A stretch of DNA of 64,000 nucleotides from Streptomyces griseoloalbus (GCA_014650015.1 BMUD01000011.1:1-64000); one strand, 5' to 3'. Positions 28,957-38,425 are shown, counted from the first letter of the stretch. The notes: a model not told the origin generated them from the sequence alone. Translations and numbers: made by a program.

Positions 28957-30075
28957 TCACTTCTGCCGCTTGTAGAACGGCAGCGCCACGACCTCGTACG
29001 GCTCGTGGCTGCCGCGGATGTCCACGCCGACGCCCTCGGTGCCCGGAGCCGCGTGCGCGGCGTCGACGTAGGCCATCGCGATCGGCTTGCCCAGCGTCGG
29101 GGAGGGGGCGCCGGAGGTGACCTCGCCGATCACCTCGCCGCCGGCGACGACCGCGTACCCGGCGCGCGGGACCCGGCGGCCCTCGGCGACCAGACCGACC
29201 AGGACGCGGGGCGGCTCGGAGGCGGCGCGCTCGGCGGCCTCGGTCAGCGCCGCGCGGCCCACGAAGTCGCCCTCCTTCTCGAACTTCACCACCCGGCCGA
29301 GACCGGCGTCGAAGGGTGTGAGGGAGGTGGTCAGCTCGTGCCCGTACAGCGGCATGCCCGCCTCCAGGCGCAGGGTGTCCCGGCAGGACAGCCCGCACGG
29401 GACCAGGCCCGTGCCCTCGCCCGCCTTGGTCAGCGCCTGCCACAGTTCGACCGCGTGCTCCGGCTTCACGAACAGCTCGAAGCCGTCCTCGCCGGTGTAG
29501 CCGGTGCGGGCGATGAGGGCCGGGACGCCGGCGACGGTGCCGGGCAGGCCGGCGTAGTACTTCAGGCCGTCCAGGTCGGCGTCGGTGAGCGACGTGAGGA
29601 TGCCGGGGGACTCCGGACCCTGCACGGCGAGCAGCGCGTACGCGTCCCGGTCGTCGCGCACCTCGGCGTCGAAGCCGGCCGAGCGCTCCACCAGCGCGTC
29701 CAGCACCACCTGGGCGTTGGAGGCGTTGGCGACGACCATGTACTCGCTCTCGCCCAGCCGGTAGACGATCAGGTCGTCCAGGATGCCGCCGTCCTCGCGG
29801 CAGATCATGGTGTAGCGGGCGCGGCCGGGCCTGACGCCCCCGATGTTGCCGACGAGGGCGTGGTCGAGGAGCGCGGCGGCCCCCGGGCCGGTGACCGTGA
29901 TCTCGCCCATGTGCGAGAGGTCGAAGAGGCCTGCCCGCGTGCGCACGGCGTTGTGCTCGTCGCGCTCGGAGCCGTAGCGCAGGGGCATGTCCCAGCCGGC
30001 GAAGTCGGTCATCGTCGCGCCGAGCGAACGATGCAGGGCATCGAGCGCGGTCCGGCGGGGTTCGGTACTGCTCAT
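28957..30075 (-). CDS. gcvT: Aminomethyltransferase (glycine cleavage T protein)
   Basis: A 372-residue folate-dependent enzyme releasing ammonia and methylene-THF from the H-protein intermediate. ATG 30075 has GGGAG eight bases upstream, and [21 protein letters not shown] is the conserved N-terminal block; the folate-site Asp is probably in LDDLIVYRL. It is the first gene after the tandem glycine riboswitch, so its expression should rise with glycine. The open frame extends into the riboswitch, but that part is RNA structure. Confidence 0.96.
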   Translation of the reverse strand: MSSTEPRRTALDALHRSLGATMTDFAGWDMPLRYGSERDEHNAVRTRAGLFDLSHMGEITVTGPGAAALLDHALVGNIGGVRPGRARYTMICREDGGILDDLIVYRLGESEYMVVANASNAQVVLDALVERSAGFDAEVRDDRDAYALLAVQGPESPGILTSLTDADLDGLKYYAGLPGTVAGVPALIARTGYTGEDGFELFVKPEHAVELWQALTKAGEGTGLVPCGLSCRDTLRLEAGMPLYGHELTTSLTPFDAGLGRVVKFEKEGDFVGRAALTEAAERAASEPPRVLVGLVAEGRRVPRAGYAVVAGGEVIGEVTSGAPSPTLGKPIAMAYVDAAHAAPGTEGVGVDIRGSHEPYEVVALPFYKRQK

Positions 30076-30112
30076 CGGTCGGTCTCCCAAAGGCATGACG
30101 GGCGAGGGCGTG

Positions 30113-30334
30113 TCCTCCCCATCTGTCATCGGAACCTGAGAGGTTCGCCATGACCGTCCGCGCAGGGGAGGGACCATGGCTTGCACCTTGGGTGGAGCCG
30201 GCGCAGCACGGCTGCGGCGGCCCGCTTTTCAGATGTGCCTCGCCCGCGCGGTAACGGGGCCTGAGAGATTCAAGGGAGGGACTTGCTCCTTCGGCGCCCC
30301 GGCGGCAAACGGTGCCGGGGACTCTCCCGCGCGG
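30113..30334 (-). ncRNA. Tandem glycine riboswitch
   Basis: Read on the minus strand, aptamer 1 spans about 30334 to 30244. It begins GGGAGAGT, contains GCGCCGAAGGAGCAAGTC and ends at CTCTCAGGC, closed by self-complementary CCGCGCGG arms. Aptamer 2 (about 30239 to 30113) has CCCAAGGTGCAAGCC, ACCTCTCAGGTTCC and ends CAGATGGGGA, with ACATCTG and CAGATG as closing stem. These are the conserved cores of the gcvT riboswitch family in its cooperative two-aptamer form. Only about 37 bases separate it from gcvT, so control of ribosome access is possible. Confidence 0.93.
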
Positions 30335-30436
30335 ATTCAAACGGCCGGTATGCAGTTGGCGCGCACATCATTGCACGCATCGCGGGGGTCCGGCAGGGGG
30401 ACCCTTTCCCTGGGACGCACAGGGCGTACGGGCACG

Positions 30437-30454
30437 GTCACAGCAGGCTGTGAC
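30437..30454. promoter_or_regulatory. Inverted repeat upstream of riboswitch and kinase-like gene
   Basis: GTCACAG (30437-30443) and CTGTGAC (30448-30454) form a perfect 7-bp dyad with a 4-bp spacer. It lies between the divergent gcvT riboswitch transcript and the 30563 gene and could be a regulator site for either. The bound protein is unknown. Confidence 0.35.
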
Positions 30455-30562
30455 AGGCCTGTTTCACGAAACGGACGGAAACGAGAGGCGCCCGGTATTA
30501 CCTTCTCTTTACACTCAGTGGGGATTGGGACTCGTACCTGGCCCCAGGGGAGGACGATCACG

Positions 30563-31231
30563 GTGAACAGGACCACGGCGTGCGCCACCACCACGGGGGT
30601 CGCGCTGCCCCAGCAGCCGGCCGCTCAGGTCCGGGGGGCCCGCGGCGCGCTGCCGGCGCCCGTCGTCCGCGATCTGCGGGAGCGGGCCGGCCGCAGCCCG
30701 CGCGCCCTGCTCTTCGGGCCCCGCGACCTCGTCGTGGTCACCGGACTGCCCGGCAGCGGCAAGTCCACGCTGATGCGGCGCGCGGTACGCGGCGTCCGCA
30801 TCGACTCCCAGGACACCCGGGACCGCTGGGAGCGCCGTATGCCGCGCTTCCTGCCGTACGCCGTGTACCGCCCGCTGGTCCGCCTCTCCCACTACGCCGG
30901 GCTGCGCCGCGCGCTGCGGGCCGGCGAGGGGATCGTCGTCCACGACTGCGGGACGCAGGCATGGGTGCGCCGCTGGCTGGCCCGCGAGGCCCGCCGCCGG
31001 GGCGCGGCCCTGCATCTGCTGCTGCTCGACGTCACACCGCAGGAGGCGCTGGCCGGCCAGCGCGAGCGCGGGCGCGGGGTCTCCCGGTACGCGTTCCTGC
31101 GCCACCGCGCGGCGAGCGACCGGCTGCTGCGCGCCGTGGAGCGCGCGGACGTGCCGGCCGGCTGCGGTTCGGCGGTCCTCATCGACCGGGACGCGGCGAA
31201 CGCGCTGCGCCGCATCGGCTTCACGGACTGA
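30563..31231 (+). CDS. P-loop ATP-binding protein (AAA_33/kinase type)
   Basis: A 222-residue cytoplasmic protein with Walker A GLPGSGKST (about 65-73) following LVVVT, then RIDSQDTRDRWERRMP and a second-half HDCGTQAWVRR and LLLLDVTPQEALAGQRERGR, where the Arg-rich segment resembles the lid of small nucleoside/nucleotide or zeta-toxin-like kinases. The substrate is not evident. GTG 30563 has GGGGAGG nine bases upstream. It is divergent from the glycine operon and followed by two SseB genes in the same direction. Confidence 0.75.
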   Translation: MNRTTACATTTGVALPQQPAAQVRGARGALPAPVVRDLRERAGRSPRALLFGPRDLVVVTGLPGSGKSTLMRRAVRGVRIDSQDTRDRWERRMPRFLPYAVYRPLVRLSHYAGLRRALRAGEGIVVHDCGTQAWVRRWLAREARRRGAALHLLLLDVTPQEALAGQRERGRGVSRYAFLRHRAASDRLLRAVERADVPAGCGSAVLIDRDAANALRRIGFTD

Positions 31232-31307
31232 TCGAACCCGACACGGTTCGCGCGGCAGCCGTTAGCCTTTCCAGCCACAGCAGTGGTTCCAGGCAGGTGG
31301 TAGGCAG

Positions 31308-32099
31308 ATGGACATCCCGGCGGACTTCCCGGCGGACTTCCCGGCGCAGGCGCATCCCCATCCGCACGGTGGATGGCCCGGCAACGAGCTGGAGGAGGTG
31401 CTCTCCGCCTCCCTCGGCGTCCCCTCGGCCGGGGGCAGGATCATCGAGGTGCTGGGCCGCAGCTTCGTCTGGATACCGCTGCCGAACGGCGGCGGCCCGG
31501 ACAGCGGCCCGCTCGACCTGCCCACGACGGAACTCGACGGCCAGGCGTACGTCCCGGTGTTCAGCTCCGAGGAGCAGTTCCGCCAGGTCGTCGGCTCCCA
31601 CATGTCGTACACCGTCGCGCCCGCCGTGGAGTTCGCCCGCGGCCTGCCGCCGCAGGCCGGCATCGCGGTGAACCCCGGCGGCGTGGTCGGCATCCCGCTG
31701 CCGCCGGCGGCCGTCGCCGAGCTGTGCCGGTCCGGACGCACCCCGCTGGACGGCTCGGCGAGCGGCGGCCGGGTCCGGCTGTTCGAGCCCGACTGGCAGG
31801 ACGACCCGGTGGACTTCCTCGGTGCGGCCGCGGAGGAGTTCGCCTCCCTCGGCGTGGTGACCAGCGCCCGCCGCTGCCTCGCCGCGATCGAGACGGCCGA
31901 CCCCGTGCTCTTCGTCGGCGTGGAACTCTCCGAGTGGGAGGGCGACGCGCGAGCCCTGCCGATGGACGCGCTGGGCCGTGCCCTGGGCCGCACGCCGGTG
32001 CGGTGGCCGGTCAACCTGGTCCTCCTGGACGTGGCCCAGGACCCGGTGGGCGACTGGATGCGCACCCGCGTCCGGCCCTTCTACCAACACCAGCGGTGA
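31308..32099 (+). CDS. SseB family protein (first of two)
   Basis: A 263-residue protein similar to enhanced-serine-sensitivity protein SseB. The first domain (about 25-125) has the SseB phrases VLGRSFVWIPLPNG, AYVPVFSSEEQF and GIAVNPGGVVGIPLPP. The second domain (about 150-258) has an SseB C-terminal pattern ending DWMRTRVRPFYQ. An N-terminal repeat ADFPADFPAQ and His/Pro stretch is unusual. No signal peptide is present. Family function is not settled. It forms a pair with the next gene, which shares the FY ending motif. Confidence 0.78.
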   Translation: MDIPADFPADFPAQAHPHPHGGWPGNELEEVLSASLGVPSAGGRIIEVLGRSFVWIPLPNGGGPDSGPLDLPTTELDGQAYVPVFSSEEQFRQVVGSHMSYTVAPAVEFARGLPPQAGIAVNPGGVVGIPLPPAAVAELCRSGRTPLDGSASGGRVRLFEPDWQDDPVDFLGAAAEEFASLGVVTSARRCLAAIETADPVLFVGVELSEWEGDARALPMDALGRALGRTPVRWPVNLVLLDVAQDPVGDWMRTRVRPFYQHQR

Positions 32100-32204
32100 C
32101 CCGGCCCCGGGCAGCCGCGCCGCGCACACGCAGCGGCTGCCCGGGCGCGGGCGGCTTAAGCTAGGTTCATTGGCCGGCTGGGGTTGTACGGAGGGGCGAT
32201 ACAA

Positions 32205-33002
32205 GTGAGCGCTGGCACCGCGGCGGCCGGACAGGTCGAGCACATGCTGCGCCAGGTGACGCCCGGGCGTTACGACGCCTACGAGGCGTTGCTGCGCGCA
32301 CTCGCGACCCCCTCGTCCGGCCAGGTCTGGATGCTGCTGTGGCACGGTCAGGCCGGCTCCCCGGACGCCCAGTACGGGAACATGGAGGTCGACGGCTTCG
32401 GCTACGCGCCCTGCGTCACCTCCGCCCAGGAGCTGTCGGCCAGCGGCTGGAACCGGTCGTACGAGGTGGCCGACGGCCTCGAAGTGGCCCGCGCGCTCTA
32501 TCCCGACCACTACGGGCTCTGGCTGAACCCGCACGCCCCCGGCGGCGGCGTCGGCATCCCCTGGCTCGACCTGCGCCGGATCGCCGGCGGCCTGGACCGC
32601 CAGCCCGCCGGGCCGCTGAGGCTGTCCGAACCGGCCATCGAGATCCCGCAGTTCTACGCCCTCCTCGCGCAGAACGCCCACCGCACCCCGGCCGTCCGCG
32701 CCCTGCGCCGCGCCTGGGTGCAGCCTGCGCTGGGCGCCCCGTACCTCGCCATCGGCCTGGACGTGTACGACGCCTCCCCGCCCGCCGTGGACGCGGTGCG
32801 CGCGATGATGCAGCAGTCCCTCGGCGCGGTCCCGGACGGACTGCCCGTGTCGACCGTCGCGATGTCCGACGAGCACGACCCGGTCGCGATGTGGCTGCGC
32901 GCCAACGCCCGCCCCTTCTACGACCGTGAGGCGCACGCGCCGGCCCCCGCGGCCGCCCCCGCGACGGGGTACGGATACCCGCCCGCGCCGGGTCGCTTCT
33001 GA
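32205..33002 (+). CDS. SseB family protein (second of two)
   Basis: A 265-residue relative of the preceding gene: YEALLRALATPSSGQVWMLLWHGQ at the N-terminus, then GLWLNPHAPGGGVGIPWLDLRRIA, which matches the NPGG-VGIP block of SseB, and MWLRANARPFYDRE at the end. A short Pro/Ala/Tyr tail (PAPAAAPATGYGYPPAPG) is added. GTG 32205 has GGAGGGG eight bases upstream and is preferred to TTG 32184. The role is unknown; proximity to a glycine/serine catabolic operon is suggestive but not proof. Confidence 0.75.
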   Translation: MSAGTAAAGQVEHMLRQVTPGRYDAYEALLRALATPSSGQVWMLLWHGQAGSPDAQYGNMEVDGFGYAPCVTSAQELSASGWNRSYEVADGLEVARALYPDHYGLWLNPHAPGGGVGIPWLDLRRIAGGLDRQPAGPLRLSEPAIEIPQFYALLAQNAHRTPAVRALRRAWVQPALGAPYLAIGLDVYDASPPAVDAVRAMMQQSLGAVPDGLPVSTVAMSDEHDPVAMWLRANARPFYDREAHAPAPAAAPATGYGYPPAPGRF

Positions 33003-33024
33003 CGCTCACCGCCCGTCACCCCCT

Positions 33025-33040
33025 GCGGCCGGGGGGCCGC
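33025..33040 (+). terminator. Short hairpin terminator after the SseB pair
   Basis: GCGGCC (33025-33030), loop GGGG, GGCCGC (33035-33040), followed by GTTCTTCG. It sits 23 bases past the stop of the second SseB gene. Confidence 0.55.
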
Positions 33041-33315
33041 GTTCTTCGCGCGTAGAAGCAGGCGTAAGATCAACCTTCGCGAACGATGTCCCCGATTGCC
33101 CCCGTCCGACCACCGTTACCCGCCGTCCGCATAACGGAACCCTCCAAACAGCATCACGTTTGCGCATCCATTCACCGTCAAGTCTGGCAAGGCGGAGCCG
33201 AAGCGTTGAAGACTCCCGCACCAGGGGCGTTCGCCCTTTTGTACGACAGAGTGATGACGCCGCTACAGCGGCAAGTCAGGGCCGGTCACCGCCGGTTGAG
33301 AGGGGTCCCTGCCAG
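33041..33315 (+). promoter_or_regulatory. Long leader/promoter region of the oligopeptide importer operon
   Basis: No gene is supported here. The stretch is less GC-rich than its neighbours (for example AACAGCATCACGTTTGCGC and TTTGTACGACAGAGTGATG), as expected for promoters. A GAGAGGGG ribosome-site candidate lies about 12 bases before oppC. A frame from 33086 to 33319 exists but has no family similarity and overlaps oppC. Confidence 0.4.
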
Positions 33316-34323
33316 ATGACGGCACCATTGCACGAGCCGACCGCCGAAACGGCCCCAAGTGCGGCTGAGGAAGCGGCGGTTGCCGGCACCGAGGCCAAGG
33401 CGGTGCAGGGGCGTTCCCTGGGCCGGATCGCCTGGGAGCGCCTGAAGCGGGACAAGCTGGCCCTCGCGGGCGGCGTGGTGGTGCTCCTCCTCATAGCCGT
33501 CGCACTGCTCGCCCCCGTGATCACCGCCCTCGTCGGGCAGGACCCCGAGTCCCACCACGAGGACCTGATCGACCCGCTCTTCGGCACCCCCATCGGTTCC
33601 TTCGGCGGCATCAGCGGTGAGCACCTGCTCGGCATCGAGCCGGTCAACGGCCGCGACATCTTCGCCCGCATCGTCTACGGCGCCCGCATCTCGCTGCTCG
33701 TCGGCTTCCTGTCGGCCATCGTGGCCGTGATCATCGGCACCGTCCTGGGCATCCTGGCGGGCTTCTTCGGCGGCTGGGTCGACGCCCTCATCAGCCGGGT
33801 GATGGACGGTCTGCTCGCCTTCCCGCAGCTGCTCTTCATCATCGCGCTGGTCTCCGTCATGCCGAACGACATGCTGGGTCTGAGCGGCACCGGCGTGCGC
33901 CTGCTCATGATGATCCTCGTCATCGGCTTCTTCGGGTGGCCCTACATCGGCCGCGTGGTCCGCGGTCAGACGCTGTCGATGCGTGAACGTGAGTACGTCG
34001 AGGCGGCCCGCTCGCTCGGCGCCGGGCGGTTCTACATCCTCTTCAAGGAACTGCTGCCCAACCTGGTCGCGCCGATCATCGTGTACACGACGATGATGAT
34101 CCCCACCAACATCCTGACCGAGGCGGCCCTCAGCTTCCTGGGTGTGGGCGTCAAGCCGCCCACGGCCTCCTGGGGCCAGATGCTCTCGAGCGCGATCGAT
34201 TACTACCAGTCGGATCCCATGTACATGGTGATCCCGGGTGTGGCGATCTTCATCACCGTTCTTGCCTTCAACCTCTTCGGCGACGGCGTGCGTGACGCGC
34301 TGGACCCGAAGGGCTCCCGCTGA
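33316..34323 (+). CDS. oppC: Oligopeptide ABC importer permease (OppC type)
   Basis: A 335-residue inner-membrane permease. A ~35-residue acidic/Ala-rich cytoplasmic tail precedes the OppC signature (GRIAWERLKRDKLALAGG) and first helix. Further helices lie at about 130-155, 175-215 and 265-325. The EAA loop that contacts the ATPases is EYVEAARSLGAGRFYILFKE (about 224-243). It begins the operon; the usual order has oppA first, so C-A-B-D-F is distinctive. Confidence 0.9.
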   Translation: MTAPLHEPTAETAPSAAEEAAVAGTEAKAVQGRSLGRIAWERLKRDKLALAGGVVVLLLIAVALLAPVITALVGQDPESHHEDLIDPLFGTPIGSFGGISGEHLLGIEPVNGRDIFARIVYGARISLLVGFLSAIVAVIIGTVLGILAGFFGGWVDALISRVMDGLLAFPQLLFIIALVSVMPNDMLGLSGTGVRLLMMILVIGFFGWPYIGRVVRGQTLSMREREYVEAARSLGAGRFYILFKELLPNLVAPIIVYTTMMIPTNILTEAALSFLGVGVKPPTASWGQMLSSAIDYYQSDPMYMVIPGVAIFITVLAFNLFGDGVRDALDPKGSR

Positions 34324-34393
34324 CCTGCCGCACCGGCAAGCGACCCGTGGCACCTGCACGGGGTCTCTCATCTAATCCGGAGGATCCGAGATC

Positions 34394-36193
34394 GTGACTA
34401 CCCAACGCACCTCAGGGCGGCGCAAGCAGGCCATGGCCGCTGCCGCAGTGGTCGCCGCGCTGCTGACCACGGCGGCGTGCGGCGGCGGCGGAACGGACAA
34501 CGGCAACGGCGGTGCGAAGAACGGCGCGGCCGGCTTCGACGCCGCCAACAACAAGGTCGCCCAGGCCGACCAGGCCAAGAAGGGCGGCACGCTGAAGTTC
34601 GCCAGCTCGCAGGACGCCGACTCGTGGGACACCACGCGCGGCTACTACGGCTTCATGTGGAACTTCTCGCGCTACTACAGCCGTCAGCTCGTCACGAACA
34701 AGACCGAGCCGGGTTCGGCCGGCGCCGAGGTCACCCCCGACCTCGCCTCCGGGCTCGCCAAGGTCTCCGACGACGGCAAGACCTACACGTACACCCTGCG
34801 TGACGGCATCACCTGGGAGGACGGCAAGCCGATCACCTCCAAGGACGTCAAGTACGGCATCGAGCGCGTCTGGGCGCAGGACGTGCTGTCCGGCGGCCCG
34901 ACGTACCTCAAGGAGGTGCTCGACCCCAAGGGTGAGTACAAGGGCCCGTACAAGGACAAGTCCAAGGACAAGCTGGGTCTGAAGGCGGTCGAGACGCCGG
35001 ACGACAAGACCATCGTCTTCCACCTGCCCAAGGCCAACTCGGACTTCGAGGAGATGCTGGCGCTCACCTCCGCCTCCCCGGTCCGCCAGGACAAGGACAC
35101 CAAGTCGAAGTACGGCCTGCACCCGTTCTCCTCGGGCCCGTACAAGTTCGAGTCCTACAACCCGGGCAAGGACCTCACCCTGGTCCGCAACACCGAGTGG
35201 AAGCAGGAGTCGGACCCGGTCCGCAAGGCGTACCCGGACAAGATCACGGTCAAGTTCTTCACCAACGCCAACGAGCTGGACGCCCGTCTGATAGCCGGTG
35301 ACTACGACCTGGACCTGGCCCAGACCGGTCTGTCCCCGCAGGGCCGCACCACCGCCCTGAAGGAGCACAAGGGCAACCTGGACAACCCCGTCTCCGGCTA
35401 CATCCGCTACGCGACCTTCGCGCAGAACGTGAAGCCGCTGGACAACATCCACTGCCGCAAGGCGCTGATCCTCGGCGCCGACCACGTCTCGCTGCAGAAC
35501 GCGCGCGGCGGCCCGATAGCCGGTGGCGACATCGGCACCAACATGCTGCCGCCGTCCGTCCCGGGCTCCGAGGGCCAGAAGTACGACCCGTACGAGATCG
35601 CCGGCGCGAACAAGAAGGGCAACGTCGCCAAGGCCAAGGAAGAGCTGAAGGCCTGCGGCAAGCCCGAGGGCTTCAAGACCACCGTCGCCGTCCGCAACAA
35701 CAAGCCGGTCGAGGTGGCCACCGCCGAGTCGCTCCAGGCGTCGCTGAAGAAGATCGGCGTCAACCTGGAGATCGAGCAGTACGACGGCTCGCAGTACGCC
35801 AGCGTCGTCGGCAGCCCCTCCAACGTGGAGAAGAAGGGCTACGGCGTCATCATCATGGGCTGGGGCCCGGACTTCCCGTCCGTCCAGGGCTACGGTCTGC
35901 CGCTGTGGCACAGCGACTACATCCTCGAGAGCGCCAACAACAACTTCGCGCTGATCGACGACAAGGACATCGACGGTCTGTTCGACCGGTACGTCAAGAC
36001 GCTTGACGACGCGGGCAAGACCGAGATCGCCAAGGAGATCAACCACAAGGTGATGGAGGGCGGTTACTACCTGCCCTTCGTCTTCGAGAAGTTCATCAAC
36101 TGGCGCTCCAACCGACTGGCGAACGTGTACACGACCGACGGCTACAGCGGTCAGTACGACTTCGTCAACGTCGGCCTGAAGTCCACGAAGTAA
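34394..36193 (+). CDS. oppA: Oligopeptide-binding lipoprotein (SBP_bac_5)
   Basis: A 599-residue extracellular substrate-binding protein. GTG 34394 has GGAGG ten bases upstream. The signal peptide ends at the lipobox TAAC, Cys29, followed by a Gly/Asn linker. The mature part shows family-5 blocks: YTYTLRDGITWEDGKPITSKDVKYGIERVW and FSSGPYKFESYNPGKDLTLVRN. It delivers peptides to the OppBC channel. The next gene is 139 bases away behind an inverted repeat. Confidence 0.94.
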   Translation: MTTQRTSGRRKQAMAAAAVVAALLTTAACGGGGTDNGNGGAKNGAAGFDAANNKVAQADQAKKGGTLKFASSQDADSWDTTRGYYGFMWNFSRYYSRQLVTNKTEPGSAGAEVTPDLASGLAKVSDDGKTYTYTLRDGITWEDGKPITSKDVKYGIERVWAQDVLSGGPTYLKEVLDPKGEYKGPYKDKSKDKLGLKAVETPDDKTIVFHLPKANSDFEEMLALTSASPVRQDKDTKSKYGLHPFSSGPYKFESYNPGKDLTLVRNTEWKQESDPVRKAYPDKITVKFFTNANELDARLIAGDYDLDLAQTGLSPQGRTTALKEHKGNLDNPVSGYIRYATFAQNVKPLDNIHCRKALILGADHVSLQNARGGPIAGGDIGTNMLPPSVPGSEGQKYDPYEIAGANKKGNVAKAKEELKACGKPEGFKTTVAVRNNKPVEVATAESLQASLKKIGVNLEIEQYDGSQYASVVGSPSNVEKKGYGVIIMGWGPDFPSVQGYGLPLWHSDYILESANNNFALIDDKDIDGLFDRYVKTLDDAGKTEIAKEINHKVMEGGYYLPFVFEKFINWRSNRLANVYTTDGYSGQYDFVNVGLKSTK

Positions 36194-36248
36194 CCGGTAC
36201 ACCCGCCGTACGGCACGAAAGGCAGGTGAAGGCCGGCGCGGCGTGAGC

Positions 36249-36310
36249 GCGGGCCGCCGGAAGTCCCCCACTGCTCAAAAGGCGTGGGAGGTACCCCACC
36301 GGCGGCCCGC
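36249..36310 (+). repeat. Intercistronic inverted repeat between oppA and oppB
   Basis: GCGGGCCGCCGG (36249-36260) pairs perfectly with CCGGCGGCCCGC (36299-36310). The 38-base spacer carries its own imperfect stem (CCCAC with GTGGG). This could partly terminate transcription or protect the oppA message, giving more binding protein than permease. The spacer resembles a dispersed motif I associate with Streptomyces intergenic regions. Confidence 0.7.
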
Positions 36311-36332
36311 GGTCCGCAGCGGGCCGTAAGCT

Positions 36333-37331
36333 GTGCTCGCTTACCTCATCAGGCGGCTGTTCGCCGCCGCAGTGATGCTGGTGGTCATCATTCTGGTGGT
36401 CTTCAGCATCTTCTTCCTCTTCCCCAAGTGGGCGGGCGTCGACATCGCCCTGAGCTTCGTGGGCAAGCAGGCAGGCCCCGACGCAGTCGAGGCGGTGCGG
36501 CTGAAGCTGGGTCTGGACGACCCGGTCTTCATCCAGGCCTGGGAGTTCTTCAAGGGTCTCTTCGCGGGCCGCACCTACGCGGCCGGCGGCGACGTCACCC
36601 ACTGCTCCGCGCCGTGCTTCGGCTACTCCTTCCGTACCGAGCAGTCCGTCTGGCCGGTGCTGACCGAGCGTTTCCCGGTGACCCTGGCTCTCGCGCTCGG
36701 TGCGGCCGTCCTGTGGCTGATCTTCGGCCTGGCCGCGGGTGTGCTCTCCGCGCTCAAGCGGGGCACCCTGTGGGACCGCGCCGCGATGATCGTGGCGCTG
36801 TCGGGCGTCTCCCTCCCCATCTACTTCACCGGTCTGCTCAGCCTGGCGATCTTCTCCCACGGTCTGGGCTGGATCAACGCCGAGTTCGTGCCGCTGGAGG
36901 ACAGCTTCACCGGCTGGTTGGGCGGCATGATCCTGCCCTGGATCACCCTGGCGTTCCTGTACGCGGCGATGTACGCCCGGATCACCCGAGCCACCATGCT
37001 GGAGATCCTCGGCGAGGACTACATCCGTACCGCCCGCGCCAAGGGCCTGCGGGAGCAGGTCGTCATCCGCAAGCACGCCATGCGCTCGACGATGACGCCG
37101 ATCCTGACCATGCTCGGCATGGACATCGGTGCCCTCATGGGCGGCGCGATCCTGACCGAGACCACGTTCAGCCTGCCCGGCCTCGGCCAGAAGGTGCTGG
37201 ACGCGATCCGGACGCAGGACCTCCCCTTCATCCTGGGCGTCACCCTGATCACGTCCGTCGCGGTCCTCGTCGCCAACCTCGTGGTGGACATTCTGTACGC
37301 CGTGATCGACCCCCGAGTGAGGCTCGCATGA
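36333..37331 (+). CDS. oppB: Oligopeptide ABC importer permease (OppB type)
   Basis: A 332-residue permease. The OppB opening MLAYLIRRLFAAAVMLVVII leads into helix 1; a large external loop (about 35-105, with two Cys in HCSAPCFGYSF) precedes the helical core. The EAA motif is DYIRTARAKGLREQVVIRKH (about 229-248), and the C-terminus GQKVLDAIRTQDLPFILG is typical. GTG 36333 is the start; the ribosome site is weak. Its stop overlaps the oppD start (ATGA). Confidence 0.92.
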   Translation: MLAYLIRRLFAAAVMLVVIILVVFSIFFLFPKWAGVDIALSFVGKQAGPDAVEAVRLKLGLDDPVFIQAWEFFKGLFAGRTYAAGGDVTHCSAPCFGYSFRTEQSVWPVLTERFPVTLALALGAAVLWLIFGLAAGVLSALKRGTLWDRAAMIVALSGVSLPIYFTGLLSLAIFSHGLGWINAEFVPLEDSFTGWLGGMILPWITLAFLYAAMYARITRATMLEILGEDYIRTARAKGLREQVVIRKHAMRSTMTPILTMLGMDIGALMGGAILTETTFSLPGLGQKVLDAIRTQDLPFILGVTLITSVAVLVANLVVDILYAVIDPRVRLA

Positions 37332-38425
37332 CCGACCTGAGCAAGACCGGCGCGGCCGTGGGTGAACCCACCGACGGCTCGCCGGCCCCCACCGCCTTCC
37401 TGGAGGTCCGCGACCTCAAGGTGCACTTCCCGACCGACGACGGTCTGGTGAAGTCCGTCGACGGGCTGAGCTTCAAGCTGGAGAAGGGCAAGACCCTCGG
37501 CATCGTCGGCGAGTCCGGCTCCGGCAAGTCGGTCACCTCGCTCGGCATCATGGGCCTGCACACCGCCGGTCAGTACGGCAAGCGCAAGGCACAGATATCC
37601 GGTGAGATCTGGCTGGACGGCACCGAACTGCTGACCGCCGACCCCGACTACGTGCGCCGGCTGCGCGGGCGCGAGATGGCGATGATCTTCCAGGATCCGC
37701 TGTCCGCGCTGCACCCGTACTACACGATCGGCCAGCAGATCGTGGAGGCGTACCGCATCCACCACGACGTGGACAAGAAGACCGCCAAGCGCCGTGCCGT
37801 GGAGATGCTCGACCGCGTCGGCATCCCGCAGCCGGACAAGCGGGTGGACAGCTACCCGCACGAGTTCTCCGGCGGTATGCGCCAGCGCGCGATGATCGCG
37901 ATGTCGCTGGTGAACAACCCGGAGCTGCTCATCGCCGACGAGCCGACCACCGCGCTCGACGTGACGGTGCAGGCGCAGATCCTGGACCTGATCCGCGATC
38001 TGCAGAAGGAGTTCGGCTCCGCGGTCATCGTCATCACCCACGACCTGGGCGTCGTCGCCGAGCTCGCCGACGACATCCTGGTGATGTACGGCGGCCGTTG
38101 CGTGGAGCGCGGCCCGGCGGAGAAGGTGTTCTACGAGCCCCGTCACCCCTACACCTGGGGCCTGCTCGGCTCGATGCCGCGGCTGGACCGCGAACAGCAG
38201 GACCGGCTGATCCCGGTCAAGGGCTCCCCGCCCTCGCTGATCAACGTCCCGTCCGGCTGCGCCTTCAACCCGCGCTGCCCGTACGCCGATGTCCCCAAGG
38301 ACGACGTCACCCGCACCGTCCGCCCCGAGCTCACCGAGGTCGGCAGCCGGCACTGGGCCGCCTGCCACATGTCCGCGGAGCAGCGGGAGCGAATCTGGAC
38401 CGAAGAGATTGCGCCGAAGCTGTGA
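37328..38425 (+). CDS. oppD: Oligopeptide ABC importer ATPase (OppD type)
   Basis: A 365-residue ATPase. Walker A GESGSGKS (about 58-65), Q-loop [11 protein letters not shown], signature FSGGMRQR, Walker [13 protein letters not shown] and H-loop [11 protein letters not shown] are all intact. The C-terminal oligopeptide-transporter region keeps the four-cysteine iron-sulfur-like motif ([11 protein letters not shown] ... RHWAACH). It overlaps oppB (ATGA) and oppF (GTGA) by 4 bp each, indicating translational coupling. Confidence 0.95.
   Translation: MTDLSKTGAAVGEPTDGSPAPTAFLEVRDLKVHFPTDDGLVKSVDGLSFKLEKGKTLGIVGESGSGKSVTSLGIMGLHTAGQYGKRKAQISGEIWLDGTELLTADPDYVRRLRGREMAMIFQDPLSALHPYYTIGQQIVEAYRIHHDVDKKTAKRRAVEMLDRVGIPQPDKRVDSYPHEFSGGMRQRAMIAMSLVNNPELLIADEPTTALDVTVQAQILDLIRDLQKEFGSAVIVITHDLGVVAELADDILVMYGGRCVERGPAEKVFYEPRHPYTWGLLGSMPRLDREQQDRLIPVKGSPPSLINVPSGCAFNPRCPYADVPKDDVTRTVRPELTEVGSRHWAACHMSAEQRERIWTEEIAPKL

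Noticed and set aside
30076-30186. N-terminal extension of GcvT
   Set aside because: It runs through the glycine riboswitch; the conserved GcvT start and a ribosome site are at 30075.
30461-30472. parS-like site GTTTCACGAAAC
   Set aside because: It lacks two central bases of the GTTTCACGTGAAAC core, so spacing of the half-sites is wrong for ParB.
33086-33319. A 77-codon gene upstream of oppC
   Set aside because: No family similarity, no ribosome site, and it overlaps the oppC start; more likely leader sequence.
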